A DNA stretch of 64,000 bases from Aquabacterium sp. A7-Y (GTDB lineage Bacteria; Pseudomonadota; Gammaproteobacteria; Burkholderiales; Burkholderiaceae_C), in assembly GCF_026153205.1 (NCBI RefSeq), contig NZ_JAPFBW010000003.1, forward strand, positions 124,001-188,000, in the 5' to 3' direction. The position numbers and the translations under genes are program-made. The notes beneath the pieces were generated by a model. It saw nothing but the letters and a program-made list of their open reading frames with translations, was not told the origin of the DNA and made no database searches. Below are positions 17,425 to 27,922 of this stretch, one piece after another. Position 1 is the first letter of the stretch; every line of letters starts with the position of its first letter.

Positions 17425-19899
17425 GTGTCCACCTTGACTGCCTCTGCTGTTTCGCCCGTTTCCCCGGCTTCCCCACGCGGCCGCGGCAGCCTGTCGCGGC
17501 TGGTGGCACTGTGCCTCGTGGCCGCCGTGCTCGTCACCGCGCTGCTGGTGGCAGCCTTGGTGGAGCGCTACGCGCGGCAGCATGCCACCCGGCAGGCCTT
17601 GATCGCCCTGACCCAGATTGCCTGGCAGATGCGCGACCACCTCGACCGCGGCATGTCCTACCGGTACAACCAGATGGTCGTGCTGGCCGGCCATGAGGCC
17701 TTGGTCGAAGGCAGCGACCCGGTCGAAACGCGCCACCTGCTGGAGCGTGTCAAGAGCCGGTTTCCCGAATACGCCTGGCTCGGGTACTGCCGGCCCGACG
17801 GTCGGGTGGAGGCGGCCATCGGCGGCTTGCTCGAAGGCCAGAACGTGAGCGCCAGGCCCTGGTTTCAGGGCGCCTTGCGGGGGCCCTTCGTCGGCGATGT
17901 GCACCCGGCCGTGCTGCTGGAGAAGCTGCTGCCGCGCCAGCAGGAGCCTTGGCGTTTTGTCGACATCGCCGTGCCGGTGCTGGTAGGCGGGCAGCTGCGT
18001 GGGGTGGTCGGGGCCCATCTGAGCTGGGAGTGGGCGCGCGAACTGCGCCGCGACCTGTTGAGTCCGGCGGCCAGGGACTACGACATCGAGGTTTTCGTGC
18101 TCCAGGCCGATGGCCGGGTCCTGCTGGGGCCTCCCGGGTTCGACGGGCAGCCCCTGCCGCGGCCGGGGCCGATGCGTTCCGGTGCGGCGATGGAGCGCTG
18201 GCAGGATGGCAGCGAATTCGCGACCGCGACCGTGCCCACCCAGGGGCGCGGCGGCTATCCCGGGCTGGGCTGGTCGGTGGTGGTGCGCCAGCCGCAATCG
18301 CGGGCCCTGGCCGACTTCCATCAGTTGCGCCGCGAGATCGCCTTGGCCAGCGCGGCCGCCTGCGTCCTGATGCTGCTGATCGCACCGCTGGTGGGGCGCC
18401 GGCTGGCCGGGCCGCTCACGCGGCTGACCCGCTCGCTGGCCCGGCGCGACGAGGCCGGGCTGCCGGACATCGAGCCGGTGCAGGGCTATCTGGAGGCCGA
18501 GCTGCTGTCCGACGCGCTGCTCCAGATGCGCAAGGACGCGGCCTGGCATGCCACCCAGTTGCAGACGCTCAACGAAGGCCTGGAGCAGCGCGTGGCGGAG
18601 CGCACCGCGGAACTGGCCGAGCGCGAGGAGGACCTGCGCGCGATCCTGGAACAGACCCAGGAGGCCTTCATCCGCATCGACACCGCCGGCCAGGTGGTGG
18701 AGTGGAACCGTCATGCCGAGGAGCTGTTCGGCTGGTCGCGCGCCGAGGTCCTGGGCCGGGAGCTGGCCGAGCTGATCATCCCGCCGGCCCTGCGCGAGCT
18801 GCACAGGCGCGGACTGGCGCGGATGATCGCCTCCGGGGAGGGCCCGATCGTCGACCGCCGCATCGAGGTGCCGGCGCTGCGTCGAGACGGCCGCGAGCTG
18901 GCGGTCGAGCTGATCGTCGGCGTCACCGGGCACGGCCCCGAGCGGCGCTTCAACGCCTTCCTGCACAACATCGAGGCCAGGCAGAGAGCCGAGGCGGCGC
19001 TGCGGGAGAGCCGCGAGACCTTGCGCGCGGTGGCGGACAACATTCCGGCGCTGGTTGCCCTGATCGACCGGCAGCTCCACTACCGCTACACCAACGCGGC
19101 CTATCGCGAGTGGTTCGGCGTCGAGCCGGACGCTCTGATCGGCACTGCGGTGGCCGACCACCTCGGCGAGGCCGTCGTGACCGCCCTGCGCCCGCTGGTC
19201 AACAAGGTGCTGCAGGGCCGGCGTGTGTCTTTCGAGCGGCCGCTGGTGCTGCGCGGGCAGGACCGTCACGTCCACGCCACCTTCATCCCCCGCACCGCCG
19301 AGGAGGGTGAGGTGAGCGGGTTTTTCGCCGTGGTGTTCGACATCACCGAGCGCAAGCAGCGCGAGCTCCAACTGTCCATCGAGGCGAGTCACGACGCACT
19401 GACCGGCCTGCCCAACCGGCGCCATCTGATGGAGTTGCTGCCGAAGGCCATGGCCCGCTGCGGGCGTACCGGGCAGTCGCTGGCGTTGCTGTTCCTCGAC
19501 CTGAACGGCTTCAAGGAAGTCAACGACGTGCACGGACACGAGGCCGGCGACGTGCTGCTCAAGCTCCTGGCGGCTCGCCTGAAGGGCTGTATCCGCAAGG
19601 GCGACACCGTGGCACGGCTGGCCGGCGACGAGTTCGTCATCCTGCTGGAGCCCATGGGCGGTGAGCCGCAGGCCGCGCAGTCGGTGGTCGAGAAAGTGCA
19701 CGCCGCGCTGGCCGAGCCCGTCGAGGTCGCGCCGGGTCTGCTGCTGAGCATGAGCGCCAGCGTCGGCGTCTCGTTCTACCGACCAGGCGATCCGAGCACG
19801 CCGGAGCAGTTGCTCTCGGGTGCCGATGCCGCGATGTATGCCGACAAGAAGGCCACACGTGCGGCACGCGAGAGCGGCTTCGGGTCCGGCTTGCTCTAG
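17425..19899 (+). CDS. Membrane diguanylate cyclase: sensor domain, HAMP, PAS, PAS, GGDEF
   Basis: The frame is open far upstream. I place the start at GTG 17425 because the transmembrane helix follows at ~25-46; TTG 17434 is an alternative. Residues ~47-310 form a Cache-like periplasmic sensor, followed by a second membrane helix, HAMP, a coiled coil and two PAS domains (EQTQEAFIRIDTAGQVVEWN and a second beginning ADNIPALVALID). The GGDEF domain follows, with signature A733-GDEF and DLNGFKEVNDVHGHEAGD. The Ala variant occurs in active cyclases. There is no EAL domain. It would make c-di-GMP in response to an external signal. Its stop overlaps the convergent tautomerase by 4 bp. Confidence 0.9.
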   Translation: MSTLTASAVSPVSPASPRGRGSLSRLVALCLVAAVLVTALLVAALVERYARQHATRQALIALTQIAWQMRDHLDRGMSYRYNQMVVLAGHEALVEGSDPVETRHLLERVKSRFPEYAWLGYCRPDGRVEAAIGGLLEGQNVSARPWFQGALRGPFVGDVHPAVLLEKLLPRQQEPWRFVDIAVPVLVGGQLRGVVGAHLSWEWARELRRDLLSPAARDYDIEVFVLQADGRVLLGPPGFDGQPLPRPGPMRSGAAMERWQDGSEFATATVPTQGRGGYPGLGWSVVVRQPQSRALADFHQLRREIALASAAACVLMLLIAPLVGRRLAGPLTRLTRSLARRDEAGLPDIEPVQGYLEAELLSDALLQMRKDAAWHATQLQTLNEGLEQRVAERTAELAEREEDLRAILEQTQEAFIRIDTAGQVVEWNRHAEELFGWSRAEVLGRELAELIIPPALRELHRRGLARMIASGEGPIVDRRIEVPALRRDGRELAVELIVGVTGHGPERRFNAFLHNIEARQRAEAALRESRETLRAVADNIPALVALIDRQLHYRYTNAAYREWFGVEPDALIGTAVADHLGEAVVTALRPLVNKVLQGRRVSFERPLVLRGQDRHVHATFIPRTAEEGEVSGFFAVVFDITERKQRELQLSIEASHDALTGLPNRRHLMELLPKAMARCGRTGQSLALLFLDLNGFKEVNDVHGHEAGDVLLKLLAARLKGCIRKGDTVARLAGDEFVILLEPMGGEPQAAQSVVEKVHAALAEPVEVAPGLLLSMSASVGVSFYRPGDPSTPEQLLSGADAAMYADKKATRAARESGFGSGLL

Positions 19900-20414
19900 G
19901 GCCGAACCTCGCTGAGCGCTTCCTTCAGCAGCGAGATCGCGTCGCTGCGGCGTTTCCTGGCGAGGCGTTCGATCCCGATGGCGCGGGACTCCGGCCCGCC
20001 AAACAACTCCAGGATGTCGGGCAGCCGCCGTATGACACCTCGGCTGCCCCAGCCGCCATCGAAGACCTCGGTGGGAAACACCCAGACCCTCGCGCCGACC
20101 TCGGCGACTGACGAGCCCTCGGCTCTGGCGACAGCCGCGGTCACATCCCTGACCAGACCGGCGCGCGCCTCGTCGGTGTACTGGCCCTCCGGCACCGTTG
20201 GCGTGATGCGGTAGATCGGCGCGGGCGCCGGCGCTCCGGAACGATAGATCTGCGCCGGTCGGTGGACGAAGATCCAGGTGACGTCGCGAATCTGCGGGTT
20301 GCTGGGGTCCATCCCCTCATGGCGAATCAGGATGTCCGTGAGCTCGCGCATCAGGGTGGCCTCGGATTGCGGCGTCAAGGCGCCGTTCGGGATGTACACG
20401 TCGATCATGGGCAT
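19896..20414 (-). CDS. Tautomerase/4-oxalocrotonate tautomerase-like protein
   Basis: 172 residues from ATG 20414, with an AGGAAAGGAA ribosome site upstream. The mature protein starts MPMIDVYIPNGAL. Pro2 in this position is the catalytic base of the tautomerase superfamily. The protein has two beta-alpha-beta halves (repeat around IYRITPTVPEGQYTDEAR), as in long fused tautomerases of about 120-150 residues. The last ~40 residues are an extra helical tail. Substrate unknown. It lies downstream of the GlxA-type regulator on the same strand. Confidence 0.75.
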   Translation of the reverse strand: MPMIDVYIPNGALTPQSEATLMRELTDILIRHEGMDPSNPQIRDVTWIFVHRPAQIYRSGAPAPAPIYRITPTVPEGQYTDEARAGLVRDVTAAVARAEGSSVAEVGARVWVFPTEVFDGGWGSRGVIRRLPDILELFGGPESRAIGIERLARKRRSDAISLLKEALSEVRP

Positions 20415-20559
20415 GGCAGTTCCTTTCCTGGTGGGTGCGGGCCGCCGGGAGGGCATGCCGCAGGACGAGTATCGAAAACCGACCCGACGGCAGGAATAGG
20501 CTGGAATGCCATCTTTGGTGGCATTTCGGACACCCGTTCACGCCGTCTGCCGCACCCCC

Positions 20560-21555
20560 TCAGCGGCGACCGAACCGGCGCCGGTACTCGCTCGGAGTGA
20601 CGCCCGTATGGCGCTTGAACAGGTCCCGAAAGCTGGCGGGATCGCTGTAGCCGATCCGGTCGCAAGCCACCTCGACCGTGGCACGTGTGGTTTCGAACAG
20701 CCGCTTGGCCATCTCGATGCGAAGCGACTGCAGGTGTTTGAGCGGGGGCTCGCCCAGCGCCTGCTTGAAGCGGCGGTTGAGGGTCCGCTCGCTGACCGCG
20801 AGCTGTTGGCTGAGCTGGGTGATGCTGAAGCCCTCTTTCAGGCGCTTGGTCATCCAGCGCTGTCCACGTGCGACCAGGTCATCACCGTGATCGCACAGCT
20901 CATGAAAGGGGCTGGCGTAGGGACTCTGCAGGTCGCGGTGCAGGTCGATCAGCATCAGCTTGGCGGTGTCGAGGGCCAGCTTGGCATTCGCCAGCTTCTC
21001 CACCAGGCGCAGCGCCAGGTTCTGGTAGGACGTGACCGCGGCGCTGCACAGGATGCCGGCCTGTTCGGTGATGAGCTCGGCGTGTTTCAGCTGGACGTCG
21101 GGGTAGCGCGACTGGAACGCCCTCGCATGAGACCAATGGGTGGTGGCGGCTTTGCCATGCAGAAGTCCTGCCTCCGCCAAAAGAAACGACCCGGTGCAGT
21201 AGGTGGCCAGGAGTGTGCCGCGCTCGTGCTGTCGCCGCAGCGCGGACAGCAGAGGCTCGAGGTCGCGCCGTGTCGCCAGAAAACGTGCGACGTCCGGCAC
21301 GAACGGGCCGGTGAGCCAGATCGCGTCGGCGCCGGCGGTTCCGCTGATCCGCCCGTCCACGGGCAGCAACTGCCCGGATGCGGTCCGGACCGGCTTGCCG
21401 TCCAGCGACTCGACCTGCCATTCGAAGGGGCGTGTTCGCCTGCCTGGCTCACCGCCCGGGGTGGCGAGGTAGTTCGCGGCCAGAAAAATGTCGATCGGCG
21501 TGGCGACTCCCGAGGCAAGCGCTGCGTCGAAAGTCCAAATGCGGACAAGTGGCAT
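20560..21555 (-). CDS. GlxA/FtrA-type AraC-family transcriptional regulator
   Basis: 331 residues from ATG 21555. A GTG at 21594, directly after the ald stop, would add 13 residues. Residues ~1-190 are a DJ-1/PfpI-like domain ([30 protein letters not shown]), probably a ligand sensor because family members usually lack enzyme activity. The C-terminal ~110 residues hold two AraC helix-turn-helix motifs ([23 protein letters not shown] and [18 protein letters not shown]). It is a cytoplasmic DNA-binding activator. Likely targets are the tautomerase or ald genes beside it; this is inferred from position. Confidence 0.9.
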   Translation of the reverse strand: MPLVRIWTFDAALASGVATPIDIFLAANYLATPGGEPGRRTRPFEWQVESLDGKPVRTASGQLLPVDGRISGTAGADAIWLTGPFVPDVARFLATRRDLEPLLSALRRQHERGTLLATYCTGSFLLAEAGLLHGKAATTHWSHARAFQSRYPDVQLKHAELITEQAGILCSAAVTSYQNLALRLVEKLANAKLALDTAKLMLIDLHRDLQSPYASPFHELCDHGDDLVARGQRWMTKRLKEGFSITQLSQQLAVSERTLNRRFKQALGEPPLKHLQSLRIEMAKRLFETTRATVEVACDRIGYSDPASFRDLFKRHTGVTPSEYRRRFGRR

Positions 21556-21594
21556 GGCGGCAGAGTGTGCCGCATGCGCCGATGTCTGCGCCAC

Positions 21595-22710
21595 TCAGCC
21601 GAACAAGCCGTCCGCCGACACCCACTCCAGCCCCTGCGCCTCGGCCACCGGACGGCAGGTCAGCTGCCCGGCGTGCACGTTGAGCCCGGCGCGCAGGTGC
21701 ACGTCGTCCTGCAGCGCGCGGCGCCAACCCCTGTCGGCCAGCGCCAACACGAAGGGCAAGGTGGCGTTGTTGAGCGCGAAGGTCGACGTGCGCGCGACCG
21801 CCCCCGGCATGTTGGCAACGCAATAGTGCACGATGCCGTCGACCACAAAGGTGGGCTCGGCATGGGTGGTCGGGCGCGAGGTCTCGAAGCAGCCGCCCTG
21901 GTCGATCGCGATGTCCACCATCACGGTGCCGGGTTTCATCGTGCCCAGCATCTCGCGCGTCACCAGCCGGGGCGCGGCGGCGCCGGGCACCAGCACGGCG
22001 CCGATGACCAGCTCCGCCCGCGCCACCGCCTGCGCGATCGCGTCGCGCGTCGAGTGCTGGGTGCGCAGCCGGGTGCCGAACTGCTGATAAAGGCGGCGCA
22101 GCACCTCCGGCGAGCGGTCGATCACGGTGACGTCGGCGCCCATGCCCAGCGCAATGGCCGCCGCGTGGCTGCCCGCGACACCTCCGCCGAGGATCAGCAC
22201 CTCGGCCGGCGCGACGCCCGGCACACCGCCCAGCAGCACGCCGCGGCCGCCCTGGGCCTTCTCGAGGCAATGGGCGCCGACCTGGGGCGCGAGCCGGCCC
22301 GCGACCTCGGACATCGGCGTCAACAGCGGCAGGCCGCCGCTCGGCGAGGTGACGGTCTCGTAGGCGATGCAGGTGGCGCCGCCGGCCAGCAGGTCGCGGG
22401 TCTGCTCGGGGTCGGGCGCCAGGTGCAGGTAGGTGAAGAGCAGCTGGCCTTCGTGCAGCAGCCGCCTCTCGGTCGCCTGGGGCTCCTTGACCTTCACCAC
22501 CATCTCGGCGTCCGTCCAGATCTGTGCCGCGTCGTCGGCGAGGTGCGCGCCGGCCGCCTGGTAGTCGCTGTCGTTCAGACCGATACCGGCGCCGGCGCCG
22601 CGCTGCACCAGCACCTGGTGACCGCGCGCCACCAGCTCCGAGACCGAGGAGGGCACCAGCCCGACCCGGTACTCGTGGTTCTTGATCTCCTTCGGTACTC
22701 CGATACGCAT
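21595..22710 (-). CDS. ald: Alanine dehydrogenase
   Basis: 371 residues, the normal family length. Starts [18 protein letters not shown]. The N-terminal lobe carries KVKEPQ with the substrate Lys. The NAD-binding Rossmann motif is [13 protein letters not shown] around residue 170. [23 protein letters not shown] near 270 is a strong alanine dehydrogenase signature. It interconverts L-alanine with pyruvate and ammonia using NAD. A GGAGGA ribosome site precedes ATG 22710. It is followed immediately by the GlxA-type regulator. Confidence 0.96.
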   Translation of the reverse strand: MRIGVPKEIKNHEYRVGLVPSSVSELVARGHQVLVQRGAGAGIGLNDSDYQAAGAHLADDAAQIWTDAEMVVKVKEPQATERRLLHEGQLLFTYLHLAPDPEQTRDLLAGGATCIAYETVTSPSGGLPLLTPMSEVAGRLAPQVGAHCLEKAQGGRGVLLGGVPGVAPAEVLILGGGVAGSHAAAIALGMGADVTVIDRSPEVLRRLYQQFGTRLRTQHSTRDAIAQAVARAELVIGAVLVPGAAAPRLVTREMLGTMKPGTVMVDIAIDQGGCFETSRPTTHAEPTFVVDGIVHYCVANMPGAVARTSTFALNNATLPFVLALADRGWRRALQDDVHLRAGLNVHAGQLTCRPVAEAQGLEWVSADGLFG

Positions 22711-22838
22711 GAAGGTCCTCCAGCTGGAAACGACAAAGAGCTGGTGACCACTCTAGGATGGCTTTGGTAGAGGAATTGGCGGTTCATGGCCGCAACAGGC
22801 GCGAATGTTTCCGAAGCATCGGGGATGCGTCGTTCGTT

Positions 22839-24929
22839 TCAGTTGAAGCTTCGGCCCTCCTCGGCCAGCCTCACCAGCAGCGGCGCCGGCTGCCAGGATC
22901 CGTCGGCGCCCGGCTCGGCGGCGAAATGCCGCAGGCAGCGCACGACCTTGGGCAGCCCCACCATGTCGGCGTACAGCATCGGGCCGCCGCGGTGCCGCGG
23001 GAAGCCGTAGCCGTTGATGTAGACCACGTCGATGTCCGAGGCCCGTGCCGCGATGCCTTCCTCCAGGATGCGCGCGCCCTCGTTGACCAGCGCGAAGATG
23101 CAGCGCTCGACCACCTCTTCGTCGCTCACCTCGCGCGCGACCAACCCTTGGGCAGACCGCCACGCCTGGATCAGCTGCTCGGTGAGCGGATCGGGGAGGG
23201 GCTCGCGGCGCCCGGCTTCATAGCGGTACCAGCCCGCACCGGTCTTCTGGCCGAAGCGGCCGGCCTCGCAGAGCTGGTCGACGATGCCGCCTGGCGGCCC
23301 GCTGCCGGCTTCGGCCGCGCGGCGCTTGCGCGCGGCCCAGCCGATGTCGAGACCGGCGAGGTCGCCCATGCGGAAGGGGCCCATTGCCATGCCGAAGGCC
23401 TGCAAGGCGCCGTCGACCTGCTGCGGCAGCGCGCCCGCCTGCACCAGGCCCAGCGCCGCTGCGCCGTAGCGCGCCAGCATGCGGTTGCCGATGAAGCCGT
23501 CGCACACGCCCGCCACCACCGCGACCTTGCCGATGCGCCGCGCCAGCGCCATGCAGGTCGCCAGCACCTCCGGCGCGGTGGCCGCGCCGCGCACGATCTC
23601 CAGCAACCGCATCACGTTCGCGGGGCTGAAGAAGTGCAGCCCGATCACGTCCGAAGGGCGCCCGGTGCAGCCGGCCAGGCGGTCGATGTTCAGGTAGGAC
23701 GTGTTGGAGGCCAGGATGGCGCCCGGCTTGCACACCTCGTCGAGCCGGCGGAACACCGCGGTCTTGACCTCCATGTCCTCGAACACCGCCTCGATCACCA
23801 GGTCGACCTCGCGCAGGGTGTTGTCGTCCAGGGTCGGCGTGATCAGGGCCATGCGCGGCTCGATCTGCCGGGGATCGAGCTTGCCCTTCCTGGCCGAGTT
23901 CTCGTAGTTCCTGCGTATCGTCGCGAGGCCCCGGTCCAGCGCCTCCTGCGTCGTCTCCAGCAGCACCACCGGCATGCCGGCGTTCACGAAGCTCATCGTG
24001 ATGCCGCCGCCCATCATGCCGGCCCCGACCACGCCGACGCGCTCGATGGCGCGCGGCGCGGTGCCCTCGGGAAGGCCGGGAATCGCCGCGGCGGCCCGCT
24101 CGGCGATGAAGATGTGGCGCAGCGCGCGCGCCTCGGGCGTCACCATCAGCGCCTGGAACGCCTCGCGCTCCAGCCGCAGGCCGTCGTCGAAGGACCGGGT
24201 CAGCGCGTGCCCCACGGCTTCCAGGCCCTTCAGCGGCGCGGGGAAGGGGCCGGCGGTGGTTGCCACCGTGTTGCGGGCGAACTGCAGGAAGGCTTCGCCT
24301 TGCGGGTCCTGGACCGGCAGGTCACGCACCCGGCGGATCGGCTGGCCTTCTTCCAGCAGCTCGAGGGCGAAGGCGACCGCCGCCTCGACCAGGTCGCCGG
24401 TGACGATGCGGTCGATCAGCCGCGTGCCGGCGAGCGTCGCGGCCGACATCGGGTTGCCGCTGACGACCATGTTGACGGCCACTTCCAGGCCGACCAGCCG
24501 TGGCAGTCGCTGCGTACCGCCGGCGCCGGGCAGCAGGCCCAGCTTCACTTCCGGCAGGCCGAGCTGGGCATCGGCCAGCGCGACCCGCCAGTGGCAGCCC
24601 ATCGCGAGCTCCAGGCCGCCGCCCAGGCACTGGCCCGACACGGCGGCCACCACCGGCTTCTGCGTCTGTTCCACCCGCTCGATCAGGGCCCGCAGGTGGG
24701 GATCCCGCCCGGCCAGGGGCGTGCCGAACTCGGTGATGTCGGCGCCGGCCGAGAACGCCCGAGCGGTGCCGGTCAGCACGATGGCCCGGACCTGCTCGTC
24801 GGCGGCCGCGCGCTCGACGGCGTCGGCGATGCCGGCGCGCAAGGCCGCGCCCAGGCTGTTGACCGGCGGCTTGTCCATCGTGATCACGGCCACCGGGCCG
24901 TGGGTCGAAAGGGAGACGGGTTGGCTCAT
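22839..24929 (-). CDS. Bifunctional enoyl-CoA hydratase/3-hydroxyacyl-CoA dehydrogenase (FadJ-like)
   Basis: 696 residues, the length of a FadJ/FadB-type fusion. The crotonase half (~1-190) includes GAGADITEFG and SGQCLGGGLELAMGCHWR. The dehydrogenase half has the NAD motif GVVGAGMMGGGI near 300, HFFSPANVMRLLEIV with the catalytic His, and a C-terminal helical domain (GYGFPRHRGGPM). It catalyses hydration and oxidation steps of beta-oxidation in the cytoplasm. It is the last gene of a leftward operon with acyl-CoA ligase and two dehydrogenases. No thiolase gene is in the cluster. Confidence 0.93.
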   Translation of the reverse strand: MSQPVSLSTHGPVAVITMDKPPVNSLGAALRAGIADAVERAAADEQVRAIVLTGTARAFSAGADITEFGTPLAGRDPHLRALIERVEQTQKPVVAAVSGQCLGGGLELAMGCHWRVALADAQLGLPEVKLGLLPGAGGTQRLPRLVGLEVAVNMVVSGNPMSAATLAGTRLIDRIVTGDLVEAAVAFALELLEEGQPIRRVRDLPVQDPQGEAFLQFARNTVATTAGPFPAPLKGLEAVGHALTRSFDDGLRLEREAFQALMVTPEARALRHIFIAERAAAAIPGLPEGTAPRAIERVGVVGAGMMGGGITMSFVNAGMPVVLLETTQEALDRGLATIRRNYENSARKGKLDPRQIEPRMALITPTLDDNTLREVDLVIEAVFEDMEVKTAVFRRLDEVCKPGAILASNTSYLNIDRLAGCTGRPSDVIGLHFFSPANVMRLLEIVRGAATAPEVLATCMALARRIGKVAVVAGVCDGFIGNRMLARYGAAALGLVQAGALPQQVDGALQAFGMAMGPFRMGDLAGLDIGWAARKRRAAEAGSGPPGGIVDQLCEAGRFGQKTGAGWYRYEAGRREPLPDPLTEQLIQAWRSAQGLVAREVSDEEVVERCIFALVNEGARILEEGIAARASDIDVVYINGYGFPRHRGGPMLYADMVGLPKVVRCLRHFAAEPGADGSWQPAPLLVRLAEEGRSFN

Positions 24930-24957
24930 GAAGATCTCGCTTCAGAGGTTCAGGATC

Positions 24958-26718
24958 TCAGGATCTCGAGAGGGCGGCCTGCAGCAGTTGCTTCAGCGCC
25001 GGCTTCATCAGCTTGCCGGCGGGATTGCGCGGCAGCAGTTCCGGGTGGATGACGATGCTTACCGGGAGCTTGTAGGCCGACAGATGGCCGCGCAGGAACT
25101 CGCGCAAGGCCTCGGGCTCGAGCGTTTCGCCGGGCCGCAGCACCACCAGCGCCGCCGGTTCCTCGCCCAGCGAGGCATGCGGGACACCGACGACGCCCGC
25201 GTCGACGACGGCCGGGTGCTTGTAGAGCGCCGACTCGATCTCGGCGCAGTAGATGTTCTCGCCGCCGCGGATCAGCATGTCTTTCTTGCGGTCCACGATG
25301 AACAGCCAGCCCTCGTCGTCGAGATACGCCAGGTCGCCGGTGCGCAGCCAGCCGTCGACAAAGGTCTGCGCGGTGTCCTCGGGACGCCGCCAGTAGCCCT
25401 TCACGACATTCGGGCCCTTGACCCAGAGCTCGCCGATCTGTCCGGCGGGCAGCGGCCGGCCGGTGTCGTCGGTGATCTTCAGCTCGCCCACCGGCGGCGC
25501 CGGACCGGCGCTGGCGGGCTTGGCCCGGTAGTCGTCACCGCTGTGGCCGGTGAAGCCGGCCGAGGTCTCGGTCATGCCCCACGCCGTGCCCGGCTCGGCC
25601 TGCGGGAAGACGCGCTGCAGTCGCTCGACCAGCTCGGGCGAGGCCGGCGCACCGCCATAGGCCACCGCCTCCAGGCTGGACAGGTCGTAGCGGTCGACGG
25701 CCGGATGCTCGAGCAGCTGCCAGGCGATGGTCGGCACGCCGCCGGCGTGGGTGACACGTTCGGCCTCGATCAGCTGAAGGGCCCGCCCGACCTCCCAGCG
25801 GTGCATCAGGACCAGCTTGCTGCCGGCAAAGAGGGCGCCGCACATGCCCTGGCAGCCGGTGGTGTGGAAGAAGGGGACGGACACGAGCAGCGTGCGCTGC
25901 GTGGTCCGTGCGGCCGGGTCCGGGGGCGGTTCGCCGCGCCGGACGAAACCGCGCAATGCTGAGAAGGCGGACGCCATCAGCGTGCTGGTGGAGCAGCGGT
26001 GGGTGCCGAGTGCGCCCTTGGGGCTGCCGGTGGTGCCCGAGGTGTAGAACAAGGTGGCGTCGTCGTCGGGGGCCAAGGGCACCGGGGGCAGCGGCCGGTC
26101 CGGCAGCCCGGGCCACTCGCAGACGCGGCCGATCAGCTGCTCCAGCGCCCGGGCTCTCGGATGCATCAGCGCGCCGCGATGGCGCGACACCAGCACCTGC
26201 GCCAGCTCCGGGCAGCCGTCGACCCCGGGCTGGAGCCGCTCCCAGCGCTCGGCATCGAGCACGGCAACCCGGGCACCGGAATCGGTCAGGCCGTGCAGCA
26301 GGTCCGCCGGGGTGCCCCAGGCATTCAGCGGCGCTGCGATGGCGCCCAGCAGCAGCGTGGCGAAGTAGGCCACCGGCCATTCCGGCAGGTTGCGCATCGC
26401 GATCGCGACACGCTCACCCTTGACCACACCCTGTGCCGCCAGGGCCTGCGCGAGCGCCAGCGTGGCGCGTGCGAAGGACTCGAAGCTGGCGCGCTCGCCC
26501 TCGTACACCAGGAAGGTGTGGTCGCCGTGCTGGCGCCCGGCCAGGAACACCTCGCGCAGCGTCGGCGGCGCGTACTTCCAGACCCGCGTCGGGATGCCGC
26601 GAATGTCGACCTGTTCGATTTCAAAGAAGGACCCCGGCCGGGTCATCAACCCGTGAGCGAGCGCCAGGCTCATCACCGGCGGACACGGGGAGGCGGGGAT
26701 TGCGGGGGATGGGGACAT
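24958..26718 (-). CDS. Fatty or aromatic acyl-CoA synthetase (AMP-binding)
   Basis: 586 residues from ATG 26718, preceded by GAGGGAG. The first ATG of the open frame (26763) lacks a good ribosome site. Core motifs: FYTSGTTGSPKGALGTHR (ATP/AMP binding), YGGAPASPELV, WGMTETSAGF, and the hinge region RTGDLAYLDDEGWLFIVDRKKD followed by the C-terminal Lys domain ending NPAGKLMKP. It activates a carboxylic acid to its CoA thioester. The operon suggests an acyl chain then fed to the two dehydrogenases. Exact substrate unknown. Confidence 0.93.
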   Translation of the reverse strand: MSPSPAIPASPCPPVMSLALAHGLMTRPGSFFEIEQVDIRGIPTRVWKYAPPTLREVFLAGRQHGDHTFLVYEGERASFESFARATLALAQALAAQGVVKGERVAIAMRNLPEWPVAYFATLLLGAIAAPLNAWGTPADLLHGLTDSGARVAVLDAERWERLQPGVDGCPELAQVLVSRHRGALMHPRARALEQLIGRVCEWPGLPDRPLPPVPLAPDDDATLFYTSGTTGSPKGALGTHRCSTSTLMASAFSALRGFVRRGEPPPDPAARTTQRTLLVSVPFFHTTGCQGMCGALFAGSKLVLMHRWEVGRALQLIEAERVTHAGGVPTIAWQLLEHPAVDRYDLSSLEAVAYGGAPASPELVERLQRVFPQAEPGTAWGMTETSAGFTGHSGDDYRAKPASAGPAPPVGELKITDDTGRPLPAGQIGELWVKGPNVVKGYWRRPEDTAQTFVDGWLRTGDLAYLDDEGWLFIVDRKKDMLIRGGENIYCAEIESALYKHPAVVDAGVVGVPHASLGEEPAALVVLRPGETLEPEALREFLRGHLSAYKLPVSIVIHPELLPRNPAGKLMKPALKQLLQAALSRS

Positions 26719-26780
26719 GCAAACTCCCTCTGGCTGCCAAGAAAGGAAGGTGCCGGCCTGCAAGGCGGGCCGGCGCGGGT

Positions 26781-27920
26781 TCAGTACTGGCGGCTGGTGG
26801 CCAGCTGGTCCTGGTGGAAGGCGCTGTCGCCGTACAGCTCCTGCAGCACACGGGCGCGTTTCATGAACAGGCCGATGTCGAATGCATCGGTCATCCCGAT
26901 GCCGCCGTGCATCTGCACGCCTTCCTGCACCGCCTGGGTGGCGGTGCGGCCGGCACGCGCCTTGGCCACCGCGACGGCCGCGCTCGCCTTCGGCGTGTTG
27001 CCGTCGAGTGCCTGCTGGGCCTTGAGCACCGCGGCCCGGGTGAGTTCGAGCTCGCAGTACAGCATCGCGGCGCGGTGCTGCAGCGCCTGGAATTCGCCGA
27101 TCAGCCGGCCGAACTGGGTGCGCTCCTTCAGATAGCGCACGGTGCGCGCGAAGACCTCGTCGGCGAGGCCGAGCAGCTCGCCTGCGGCCGCGGCGCGACC
27201 GGCGTCGAGCGCCGCCTGCAGGGCCGCCGCACCTTCGCCGAGGCGACCCAGCACCGCATCGGTCCCGACCCGCACAGCGCGGAAGCCGAAACGCGCGGCA
27301 TTGTGCGCATCGGCCATCACGGTGCGTTCGACCTCGACGCCGGCCGCGTCGCGCGGCACCAGCACCAGCGTGATGCCGTCGGCCTCACCCGGCTGACCGG
27401 CGCTGCGTGCGGCGACCACCAGCAGGTCGGCGACGTGTCCGTCCGGCACGAAGGTCTTGTCGCCGTCGAGCACGAGCTCGGCCCCTTCGACCCGAGCCCT
27501 CAGCCCGATCTGCAGGGGCCGGTGTTTGACGCCTTCGTCCACCGCCAGTGTCGCGATCGCCGCCCCCGCGGCGAGCCTCGGGCACCACTGGGCCTGCTGC
27601 TCGGGCGTGCCGCCGGCGCGCAAGGCGCTCACCGCGACGATGCCCGAGGCCAGCAGCGGCGAGGCGGTGAGGTGGTGGCCGATCTGCTCCATCACGATAC
27701 CCGCCTCCACATGGCCCAGGCCCAGGCCGCCCAGGTCCTCGGGCACCAGGACGCCGGTGTAGCCCATCTCGGCGAACTGCCGCCACAGCTCGGGCGAGTA
27801 GCCGTCGGCACTGCGCTCGTCGCGCAGGCGGCGCAGCGCGGCGACCGGTGCCCGGGCCGCCAGGAAGTCGCGCGCGCTGTCGCGCAGCATGGCCTGTTCT
27901 TCGTTGAGCAGGAGGGGCAT
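26781..27920 (-). CDS. Acyl-CoA dehydrogenase family protein
   Basis: 379 residues from ATG 27920 with GGAGGGG upstream. Starts MPLLLNEEQAMLRDSARDFL. The N-terminal helical domain is followed by a middle beta domain, which is less conserved, and the C-terminal four-helix domain with RTQFGRLIGEFQALQHRAA and MHGGIGMTDAFDIGLFMKRA. It is FAD-dependent and probably forms a heteromer with the adjacent dehydrogenase, a common arrangement for steroid or branched-chain acyl-CoA oxidation. The catalytic base cannot be pinpointed with confidence. Only 2 bp separate it from the upstream gene. Confidence 0.9.
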   Translation of the reverse strand: MPLLLNEEQAMLRDSARDFLAARAPVAALRRLRDERSADGYSPELWRQFAEMGYTGVLVPEDLGGLGLGHVEAGIVMEQIGHHLTASPLLASGIVAVSALRAGGTPEQQAQWCPRLAAGAAIATLAVDEGVKHRPLQIGLRARVEGAELVLDGDKTFVPDGHVADLLVVAARSAGQPGEADGITLVLVPRDAAGVEVERTVMADAHNAARFGFRAVRVGTDAVLGRLGEGAAALQAALDAGRAAAAGELLGLADEVFARTVRYLKERTQFGRLIGEFQALQHRAAMLYCELELTRAAVLKAQQALDGNTPKASAAVAVAKARAGRTATQAVQEGVQMHGGIGMTDAFDIGLFMKRARVLQELYGDSAFHQDQLATSRQY

Positions 27921-27922
27921 GG